Assembly: GCF_002259605.1 (NCBI RefSeq)
Contig: NZ_MWWR01000017.1
Coordinates: forward strand, 1-64,000
Direction of reading: 5' to 3'
Origin: Pseudoscardovia radai
GTDB lineage: Bacteria > Actinomycetota > Actinomycetes > Actinomycetales > Bifidobacteriaceae
Length of the DNA: 64,000 nucleotides
Part shown: one piece after another, positions 57,735 through 64,000 of the stretch
Numbering within the stretch: the first letter of the stretch is position 1
Layout of the letters: each line of letters starts with the position of its first letter
Notes under the pieces: generated by a model
What the model saw: the letters and a program-made list of their open reading frames with translations, nothing else
Database searches by the model: none
What the model was told of the DNA's origin: nothing
Made by a program: the position numbers and the translations under genes

Positions 57735-59342
57735 TCAGCGCAGCGCCACCGTGAACGCGATGCGTCCGTCGCGCCAGCCCACGGTGAGCGTGCCGTTCAT
57801 GCGCGTCACGAGTTCCTTCGCCATCGCCAGGCCGATGCCGAAGCCCTCCTTCTTCGAGTTATGCGACTCATCGGCGCGGTAGAAGCGCTCGAAGAAGCGG
57901 CTGTAGTCCTGGCCTTCGCCCGCCTTGTAGTCGTTCGACACGGTCAGCGTCGCGCCCGAGCGCAGGCCTCCGCGCGAGGCGGCCGAAATCGTGACGGTGC
58001 CGCCCTCGTCGCAGTATTTCGCGCTGTTGTCGAGCAGGATGTTCACGATTTCGGTGATTGACTGGGGCTCGGCCTTCGCAGCGATCCCCTCGTCGATCCG
58101 CGTGTCGAGCGTCAGGCCGTGCTGTTCGATGACCGGGCGGAACGAGGCGGCCGCGTCGGAGGCCACCTGCGAGATATCGACGTCGGTGAGCTCGAATTTC
58201 TGGCTTTCGCCGGCCTTCGTGAGGCGCACGAGGGCGGAGATGAGGTCGTTCAGGCGCTTGGACTGGTTGATGATGCTTTGCGTCCACTCGTTCTCGCCGT
58301 TCATCATCTCGAGAACCTCGGCGTCGGCGGAGATGATGGCGACGGGCGTCTTGAGCTCATGCGAAGCGTTGGTGATGAAGCGCTTCTGGTTCTCCATGGT
58401 GCGTACGGTCGGTTCGATGGCGCGGCGAGACAGACTCACCACGATGAGCCAGAACACGAGCAGCGCGAGGAGGGCCACGGCGGTCGAGAGGTTGCGCAGC
58501 TGGCGCTGCCAGCTGCGGATCTCCGTGTAGTTGAGGAAGATGATATCCGCCGTGCCGGGTTCGCTGCCCGTTCCCGAGCCGTCGGATGCGGCGTTGTAGG
58601 CGCTTGGCGATTTGGCGGACGAGGAGGAGGGGGAGGGTGTGGCGGATGATGCCGTGGGAGAGCCGGAGGCGGCGGAGGCCGGGGAAGACGAAGACGATGA
58701 AGGAGCCGATGTCGTCGGCGTGGCTCTATCCGGCGACGATGACGATGACGCCTCCGCCTTGGCCTCCTCCTGCGCGTTCTTGTCGACGACGCGCACGGCG
58801 AAGTACTCGCCGTCGTATTCGAATTTCACGGTGCGGTCGGACTGAAGGTCCGGGTTATGCGCGAGCAAGCGCGACATCAGCTCCTGCTCGGCGCTCGCCG
58901 AGAGGTCCGACATGGCGTGGGCGCTGCTGCGCACGAGATTGCCGTCGGCGTCCACCGTGAACACGTAGTAGTCCACGGTGCCGGTGCGAAGGCTCGGGAT
59001 GAACTGGGCGGCCAGGGAATTGTCGGCCGAGCCGTCGGTGACGTAGGCGTCGGGGTTCTCGCCGGCGATGCGCGCCAGCGAGCGGTCCAGCGTGATGCCG
59101 ATGAACAGCGACATGGCTCCGTTGATGATAAGAAGGATCGTGACGAGGATGATGGCGATCGCCAGCGTGGAGATGCGGATGAACTTACGGCGCAGCTGGC
59201 CGATCTGGCTGTGTCCGATGCGCCGTTCGTCCCTGACGCGGCTGGCCATCTTGTGGTGCGCCCCACGGATGGGATCCGGGGCGTGCCGCACGGGGTCGTC
59301 CGTGCCGCGACTCGACGCGCGCTCGTCTTCGGTGTCGGCCAT
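57735..59342 (-). CDS. Sensor histidine kinase with extracytoplasmic domain
   Basis: The protein has 535 residues. A first membrane segment (LAIAIILVTILLIINGAMSLF) and a second one (LLALLVFWLIVVSL) enclose an extracytoplasmic domain of about 230 residues, whose last 60 are Ser/Ala/Pro/Thr-rich. The HisKA domain has the phospho-accepting His in ITNASHELKTPVAIIS. The ATP-binding domain has the N box in VNILLDNSAKYCDEGG and the G box as KKEGFGIGLAMAKEL, a variation of GxGLGL. It is encoded 39 bp after its response regulator, with GAGGAGG before the ATG. The signal is unknown. Confidence 0.9.
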   Translation of the reverse strand: MADTEDERASSRGTDDPVRHAPDPIRGAHHKMASRVRDERRIGHSQIGQLRRKFIRISTLAIAIILVTILLIINGAMSLFIGITLDRSLARIAGENPDAYVTDGSADNSLAAQFIPSLRTGTVDYYVFTVDADGNLVRSSAHAMSDLSASAEQELMSRLLAHNPDLQSDRTVKFEYDGEYFAVRVVDKNAQEEAKAEASSSSSPDRATPTTSAPSSSSSSPASAASGSPTASSATPSPSSSSAKSPSAYNAASDGSGTGSEPGTADIIFLNYTEIRSWQRQLRNLSTAVALLALLVFWLIVVSLSRRAIEPTVRTMENQKRFITNASHELKTPVAIISADAEVLEMMNGENEWTQSIINQSKRLNDLISALVRLTKAGESQKFELTDVDISQVASDAAASFRPVIEQHGLTLDTRIDEGIAAKAEPQSITEIVNILLDNSAKYCDEGGTVTISAASRGGLRSGATLTVSNDYKAGEGQDYSRFFERFYRADESHNSKKEGFGIGLAMAKELVTRMNGTLTVGWRDGRIAFTVALR

Positions 59343-59381
59343 GTGGTCCTCCTCGGTCTGTTCTTTGCGGTGCGAATCGTG

Positions 59382-60125
59382 TCAGCGCATCGTGGGGCTC
59401 GCCGCCTGGTGGTCGGCGGCGAGCGCCGCGTCGTCGGCCGGCTCGATGCCCGGGGTTTCCAGAGTCACGAGACGATAGCTGCCGCCGCGCTCGCCGTCGA
59501 TCGTCACCCTGTCGGTCACGGCCCTGAGCTTCGTGCGCAGGTATGAGACGTACACGTAGACGAGCTCGGGGGAGGCCGTGGGCTCGTCCTTCCAGACGTG
59601 TTCGAAAATCGTCTTCGTGTCGAGGGCATGCCCGGCGTTGAGCATGAGGTATTCAAGCAGCTTGGTTTCGCGCGACGACAGGCGCATCGTGCTTTCGCAG
59701 CTGATCTGCTGTTCGCCCACGTTGAGGCTCAGCGCACCGAAGCTGAGCACGGTGGGCGTGAAGGTGGTGGCGCGGCGTGCCTGCGAGCGGATGCGCGCGA
59801 GCAGCTCCTTCATGGCGAAGGGCTTGGTCAGGTAGTCGTCGGCGCCGGCGTCGAGGCCGGTGATGCGGTCGTCCACCTCCGCCTTGGCCGTGAGCATGAT
59901 GACGGGCGTCGTGACGCCCATGCCGCGGATGCGCCGCAGCGCCTCGATGCCGTCGATGCCCGGCATCATAACGTCAAGGACGATGACGTCGTAGCTTGTC
60001 GTGGCGGCGAAGTTGATGGCCTCGGCGCCGTCGTAGGCGACGTCCACGTCGTATCCGTTGACCTTGAGCACCATCGATTCCGCGCGTGCGAGTTCCTTCT
60101 CGTCTTCGGCGATGAGAATCCTCAT
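59382..60125 (-). CDS. OmpR-family response regulator
   Basis: The protein has 247 residues. The receiver starts at the N-terminus, MRILIAEDEKELARA, with the phospho-accepting Asp in DVIVLDVMMPG, Thr in VIMLTAKAE and Lys in YLTKPFAMKEL. The winged-helix domain has LSSRETKLLEYLM and ELVYVYVSYLRTKL. ATG 60125 is chosen because GAGGAGG lies 6 nt upstream; the longer frame adds nothing conserved. It forms a regulator-kinase operon with the gene at 57735-59342. Confidence 0.93.
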   Translation of the reverse strand: MRILIAEDEKELARAESMVLKVNGYDVDVAYDGAEAINFAATTSYDVIVLDVMMPGIDGIEALRRIRGMGVTTPVIMLTAKAEVDDRITGLDAGADDYLTKPFAMKELLARIRSQARRATTFTPTVLSFGALSLNVGEQQISCESTMRLSSRETKLLEYLMLNAGHALDTKTIFEHVWKDEPTASPELVYVYVSYLRTKLRAVTDRVTIDGERGGSYRLVTLETPGIEPADDAALAADHQAASPTMR

Positions 60126-60261
60126 GAGCCCCTCCTCGGTTGGTTCTTCGACCCATCGTGTTCCACAGTAGCGTGCGGGGCTGTGTCCGGGCTGGGGATT
60201 CTCCCAGAGCTCACGCACTATGCGCGGGCGCGCTTGGCCAGGCGGAGTTGGCGCGGCGGGG

Positions 60262-60942
60262 TCAGCGGTTCTCGTTGATGAGGTTGCGGATCGTCTGCAT
60301 CTGCAGGTCGCAGGAGGCGAGCTCGTCGGCGCAGCGCTTGAGCTCCTGCGTGATGATCTGCACGTTCGCGTTGCCCAGGTCCTTCTTGTACTTGACCTGG
60401 TGTTCGAGCGCGGCCCACGAGTCCATGGCGATCGTGCGCAGCTGGATCTCGACGGGGTAGTGGCCCGGCGTCGAACGCGTCACGTCGGGGAACGGCGTTT
60501 CGACGGAGACGATCATGTGATAGCTGCGGTAGCCGTTCGGCTTGGGACGGCGCACGTAGTCCTTCGTTTCCAGCACCGTGAACTCCGGCTGGGCCTCGAT
60601 ATGCTTCGCCAGCGCGTACACGTCGTCCACGAAGCTGCACACGATGCGGCAGCCGATGGCATCGTGGATATCGTGCAGGGCGGAGAACGGCGTCTGCGGC
60701 AGGCCCTTGCGGTCGCATTTCTCGCGCATGCTCGCGTCGCCCTTGATGCGGTGGTTGAAATGCTCGTAGGCGCCTTCGCCGGTGCGCTCGCGAACGGCGC
60801 GGTCGAAGTCCTCGATGCGGGAGACGACCATATCCATGACCTGCGGCAGGTACGTCGCATACTCGCCGTAGATGCTGGTGCGCGGATCCGGTGCGGCTGT
60901 CGCCGTTCCGGCGGTGCGGATGTCGTGGTCGAAATCGGTCAT
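60262..60942 (-). CDS. Small alarmone (p)ppGpp synthetase, RelA/SpoT domain
   Basis: The 226 residues consist only of the synthetase domain; there is no hydrolase, TGS or ACT part. Visible motifs are the basic RIKGDASMREKCDRKG, the acidic AIGCRIVCSFVDDVYAL, the substrate-binding YVRRPKPNGYRSYHMIV and the C-terminal PVEIQLRTIAMDSWAALEH. The composition fits the RelP/YwaC-like group of small synthetases that make ppGpp or pppGpp under stress. AAGGAG precedes the ATG by 9 nt. It follows the two-component regulator in the genome in the same direction but with its own gap of 136 bp. Confidence 0.9.
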   Translation of the reverse strand: MTDFDHDIRTAGTATAAPDPRTSIYGEYATYLPQVMDMVVSRIEDFDRAVRERTGEGAYEHFNHRIKGDASMREKCDRKGLPQTPFSALHDIHDAIGCRIVCSFVDDVYALAKHIEAQPEFTVLETKDYVRRPKPNGYRSYHMIVSVETPFPDVTRSTPGHYPVEIQLRTIAMDSWAALEHQVKYKKDLGNANVQIITQELKRCADELASCDLQMQTIRNLINENR

Positions 60943-61052
60943 GGCGCTGGTCTCCTTGCGTCTGTCCGGCGGCGGAATCGTCTGGGGCCGCCGGCCGAAT
61001 CCCCATACTAGGCAGTCCGTCGGGACACCGCTCCGAGCGGGGCATCACGCCG

Positions 61053-61577
61053 TCATTCGCCGCGGGCGGCGGCGATGCGGCGCTTCATGGCGCTTTTCGA
61101 CTCCTTGCCCGTCATATGCTCGATAACCATCTCGTACATGCACAGGCGGCGCCACGTCGAGGCGATCTCCTCGTCGAGGGCCTGGCCCACGCTGTCGGGG
61201 GAGAAATGCGCGCCGAGCGTTTCCGCCGCCTGGCGCTTGGCCGCGTCATCGTCGATCACGCGGATCGTGCCGAAGCAGATGACGCTGACGTATTCGGTGG
61301 AGAAATCCGCCGGAAGTACCGTGTTGCGGCCCACCACGCAGAACGATGCCTTCGGGTTGTGGGCGATGCAGTCCATGCGGTGGCCGGTGAGCGCGCCGTG
61401 GAAGATGAGGCGGCCGTTGTCATAGGCGGAGCCATCGTAGACGTAATTGACCGGCACGGCGTAGGGGTAGTCGTCGGGGCTCGACAGCGCGAGCACTCCG
61501 TCCTCGCCTTTTTCCAGGATCTCGATGGCCTCTTCGTCGGGAATCTGCTGGCGGATGCGTCGCATGGATGGGAACAT
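61053..61577 (-). CDS. Pyridoxamine 5'-phosphate oxidase-fold flavoprotein (Nim-like)
   Basis: The 174 residues have the split-barrel fold of FMN-binding proteins. After PDEEAIEILEKGEDGVLAL comes PYAVPVNYVYDGSA, then GRLIFHGALTGHRMDCIAHN and ASFCVVGRNTVLP, the core seen in Nim (nitroimidazole reductase-like) proteins. It may reduce nitro compounds or another substrate with FMN; no substrate can be named. GGAG precedes the ATG. It lies alone between the alarmone synthetase and the divergent DUF368 gene. Confidence 0.85.
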   Translation of the reverse strand: MFPSMRRIRQQIPDEEAIEILEKGEDGVLALSSPDDYPYAVPVNYVYDGSAYDNGRLIFHGALTGHRMDCIAHNPKASFCVVGRNTVLPADFSTEYVSVICFGTIRVIDDDAAKRQAAETLGAHFSPDSVGQALDEEIASTWRRLCMYEMVIEHMTGKESKSAMKRRIAAARGE

Positions 61578-61793
61578 CGTGTCTCCTTCGCCTCGGAAGT
61601 CTGTGTGCCGCGTATGTGGCGTGGCTCCATGATAGGCGCGGCGACATGTCGGCGGTGTGACGGGGGCGAGAAACGATGAACGACATGTGCAGACCGCGCC
61701 GCCGTGCGCTGCCGGCGCCGCGGCATCCGATAGTCTGGAACACGATGCGCGGATGCCGCCGCGCATACAGGACGCATACAGGAGGTTCCCCCA

Positions 61794-62726
61794 TTGATAA
61801 AAGACGCAATCCGAGGATTCTGCATGGCCCTGGCCGACAGCGTGCCCGGTGTGTCGGGCGGCACCGTCGCCTTCCTTCTCGGTTTCTATGACAAATTCAT
61901 CGGCTCGATCCACAACCTGTTCTTCGGCTCGCGCGACGAGCGCAAGGAGGCGCTGACATTCCTCCTGCGCCTGGGATGCGGCTGGATCGTCGGTATGATC
62001 CTCGCCATTCTCGTGCTTTCGTCGCTGTTCGCCTCGCAGATTTATGTGGTGAGCTCCGTGTTCCTTGGATTCATCATCGGAGGCATCCCCGTCATCGTGA
62101 TGGAGGAGAAGGACGGCTTCCGCCACGTCATGCCCGGCGTGTTCTTCGCGCTGCTCGGCGCGGCCATCGTGGTGGCCGTGGCGTGGATGTCCAGCGTCGG
62201 CGGCGTGGGCGCGCTGACGCTCGTGCCCGTTACATGGACCATGCTGCTGCGTCTCGTCATTACCGGCGCGTTCACGATCGGCGCCATGTTCCTGCCCGGC
62301 ATCTCCGGCTCGACCATCCTGCTGATCTTCGGCGCCTACATGCCCGTCATCTCCGGCGTGCGCCGCGTGTTCGGGCTTGATTTCTCCGCGCTGCCCGCCA
62401 TCCTGGCGCTGGTTGTCGGCGTCATCGCCGGCGCGCTGTGCATCGTGAAGCTCATCAAGACAAGCCTCGAGAAGTACCGTCCGCAGATGATGTATCTCGT
62501 GCTCGGCATGATGGTCGGCTCCCTGTATGCCATCTGGATGGGTCCGACCACGCTCGACGTGCCGCAGCCTGCCATGTCGCCGGGCTCGTTCAGTATCCTG
62601 GGATGCCTTGGCGGCTTCGCGCTGGTGGCGCTGCTCCAGCTTGCCAAGACGCTCGAGGACCGGCGCCTCAAGCAGATGGAGGACAAGGCGAAGTCGATGT
62701 CGAAGACGCGCCGTCGCGCGAAGTGA
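61794..62726 (+). CDS. DUF368-family polyprenyl-phosphate transporter
   Basis: The protein has 310 residues and 8-9 membrane segments. Two inverted related motifs are visible: SVPGVSGGTVAFLLGFYDKF near the N-terminus and MFLPGISGSTILLIFGAY in the middle, as in the family. DUF368 proteins have been shown to recycle undecaprenyl phosphate across the membrane for cell-wall synthesis. The start is TTG 61794, with GGAGG 8 nt upstream; no ATG is better placed. The C-terminus is basic. It may support the envelope glycosyltransferase pathways elsewhere in the window. Confidence 0.88.
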   Translation: MIKDAIRGFCMALADSVPGVSGGTVAFLLGFYDKFIGSIHNLFFGSRDERKEALTFLLRLGCGWIVGMILAILVLSSLFASQIYVVSSVFLGFIIGGIPVIVMEEKDGFRHVMPGVFFALLGAAIVVAVAWMSSVGGVGALTLVPVTWTMLLRLVITGAFTIGAMFLPGISGSTILLIFGAYMPVISGVRRVFGLDFSALPAILALVVGVIAGALCIVKLIKTSLEKYRPQMMYLVLGMMVGSLYAIWMGPTTLDVPQPAMSPGSFSILGCLGGFALVALLQLAKTLEDRRLKQMEDKAKSMSKTRRRAK

Positions 62727-62784
62727 GCGATGCCGGGCGGGTGTTCGCCGGGTGGTGGGCGCCCACCTTCGTGCGGAGGTTGGT

Positions 62785-63090
62785 TTTGGCGTTAGGCGGG
62801 TGTGGTGGCACCCGCTTAAGGCGGTTTTGGGCGGGTTTTCGACGATTTCCCTGGCGAGATGGCGTTAGGCGGGTGTGGCGGCACCCACTTTAGGCGGTTT
62901 TGCCGGGTTTGAGGGTGGTTTGGGGCGTGGAATGGCGTTCAGCGGGTGTTTGGATACCCACTTTATGCGGTTTCGGGTTGGTTTTTGACGAGTTTCCCGG
63001 TGAGATGGGCTTCGGCGGGTGTGGGGACACCCACTTTAGGCGGTTTCGCCGGGTTTGAAGGCGGTGGATGGCGTTGGGCGGGTGCGAGGC
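62785..63090. repeat. 73-bp tandem hairpin array E (4 units plus a partial)
   Basis: Cores GCGGGTG-N6-(C/T)ACCC(G/A)C start at 62796, 62869, 62942 and 63015, exactly 73 bp apart. A half copy starts at 63078. The array lies between the convergent DUF368 and apbE genes. Confidence 0.9.
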
Positions 63091-63094
63091 GCGG

Positions 63095-64000
63095 TCAGGA
63101 GGTGAAGAATCGTGCGGGGAAGGTGGGTGTGGCCTCCATGCGATGGTCGGCGCGGAGCCGGGCGAAGGGGAATCCGTTGTCGAGGCCGGTGAAGGCGGCG
63201 GTTGACTGCGCGTCCGCCCACGCGGTCGGGTACATCGTCTGCCCTGGCGCCACGTAGGTCCACGATGCCACCACGTCGCGCACCGGCCGGCCCGTGATCG
63301 CGTCGAGCAGATGATGCACAGGCGTCAGTCCATCCGCGGCGGTCCACCGGCGACGGCTGGGCGAACTGGCGCAGAAGGCCCCGCCCTCGATCCGAGCGAC
63401 GCCCACTGCGCGGGTGGGGTCGTCGGGATCCTCGAGCGCGATGGTCAGCGCAACAGTGGTAAACAGATCGCCGCCTGCGTTGATCGTCATCTCGCATGCA
63501 GGTATGAGACTGCGGATGCGCTCGGCGAGCAGATCCACCAGGAAGCCTTTGCCCACGGCGCCGAAGTCAAGCTTCGCCGGGCGGCGTATGACGAGTTCGT
63601 CGCCCTCGTGGATGACGTCCATGCCCCATCGTGGCGAAGCCGCCGCATCCTTCGCGCCGCTGGTTTCAAAGGCGTACCCGTATCCAAGCCGGACCAGCGA
63701 TTCGCCCACGCACGGGTCGAAGGCGCCGTGCGTGCGCGCGGCCAGCGCATCGCAGATCGAGAACATCGCGTCGGCGTGGAAAGGAAAGTGCAGGCGGCGC
63801 GGCCCTTCGCCGGGGGAGAACGGCCGCGCGGCCTGGCTCAGCGTGGAATCGGGGCGGAATCGGCTGAAAGCCTGCTCGAAATCGTGGACGAGGTCGGCGA
63901 GGTTGCTGCGAAGGCCGGCGACGGGTGCTTGCGAAAGATTCACGATGATGCCGCACCCCACGGCTTCGGGAAGCGTCACCACATGCGGCAGCCTGCGCCG
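63095..64000 (-). CDS. apbE: FAD:protein FMN transferase, start outside the window
   Basis: ApbE attaches FMN to Thr or Ser of flavoproteins. The visible residues include FSRFRPDSTLSQAARP, FDPCVGESLVRLGYGYAF, LDFGAVGKGFLVDLLAERI with the FAD-site Gly-Lys-Gly, MTINAGGDLFTT with the conserved Asn and Asp, and HHLLDAITGRPV with the metal-binding Asp. The reading frame is open to the window edge; the first in-window start (GTG 63982) would give 295 residues, slightly short, so the true start may lie beyond. No signal sequence is visible in the part seen. Confidence 0.88.
   Translation of the reverse strand, partial: RRRLPHVVTLPEAVGCGIIVNLSQAPVAGLRSNLADLVHDFEQAFSRFRPDSTLSQAARPFSPGEGPRRLHFPFHADAMFSICDALAARTHGAFDPCVGESLVRLGYGYAFETSGAKDAAASPRWGMDVIHEGDELVIRRPAKLDFGAVGKGFLVDLLAERIRSLIPACEMTINAGGDLFTTVALTIALEDPDDPTRAVGVARIEGGAFCASSPSRRRWTAADGLTPVHHLLDAITGRPVRDVVASWTYVAPGQTMYPTAWADAQSTAAFTGLDNGFPFARLRADHRMEATPTFPARFFTS

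Noticed and set aside
61256-61864. Second minus-strand frame over the PNPOx gene
   Set aside because: Out of frame with the conserved protein and Ser/Arg/Pro-rich, as expected for a shadow.

Overview
The window is a GC-rich, gene-dense chromosomal segment of an actinobacterium. The best fit is Bifidobacterium or a close relative. This rests on WhiB, CarD and ANTAR regulators, a glycosyltransferase-DUF5719 pair, actinobacterial LexA-type operators on umuDC, a complete glycogen branching and debranching set, and a clustered pta-ackA acetate branch. The assignment is inferred from gene content only.

Layout. 1-880: edge of an insertion sequence (transposase fragment plus its end). 1.0-9.2 kb: whiB, an envelope glycosyltransferase and DUF5719 pair, a zincin-like protein, a HAD phosphatase and comF. 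9.3-15.7 kb (minus): SOS-controlled umuDC, a two-component system and glgB. 16.2-20.6 kb: carD-ispF, then a metal ABC transporter (minus). 20.9-29.9 kb: folD, rpsA, coaE, uvrB, terC and pyk. 30-39 kb is the accessory stretch: an acidic orphan protein, a Nudix hydrolase, an odd short tRNA-Leu(CAA), an IS605-type TnpB element beside a beheaded pentapeptide-repeat gene, an Ala-rich anchored protein and a surface protein cut short by an IS-related palindrome. 39-46.6 kb: an ANTAR regulator, polA, a NIF3 protein and glgX. 46.7-50.9 kb: a membrane protein (minus), tRNA-Pro and a large OLD-family ATPase-nuclease with a lysine-rich tail. 51.5-64 kb: aroA, hisN, then on the minus strand pta-ackA, a second two-component system, a small alarmone synthetase and a PNPOx-fold protein, followed by a DUF368 polyprenyl-phosphate transporter and apbE.

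How the genes work together. Central metabolism is represented by pyk, pta and ackA (ATP and acetate from the carbon flow), glgB and glgX (glycogen), and aroA, hisN, folD, coaE and ispF (aromatic amino acids, histidine, folate C1, CoA, isoprenoids). DNA maintenance is covered by polA, uvrB and umuDC. Regulation uses WhiB, CarD, two OmpR-type two-component systems, an ANTAR antiterminator-type regulator and a ppGpp synthetase. Several genes (comF, the zincin-like gene, terC, coaE, glgB, glgX, aroA) carry a -10-like hexamer 6-7 nt before the start codon, which suggests leaderless transcripts.

The most unusual feature is intergenic. Five gaps hold tandem arrays of a hairpin unit with a period of exactly 73 bp (22 units in total). 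Two more gaps hold a second hairpin family with a 74-75 bp period (9 units), and one holds a third family with a 72 bp period (3 units). None is explained by the genes. A separate 81-82 bp palindrome occurs twice in the accessory region and shares its ends with the insertion sequence at the left edge, so it looks like a small non-autonomous derivative.
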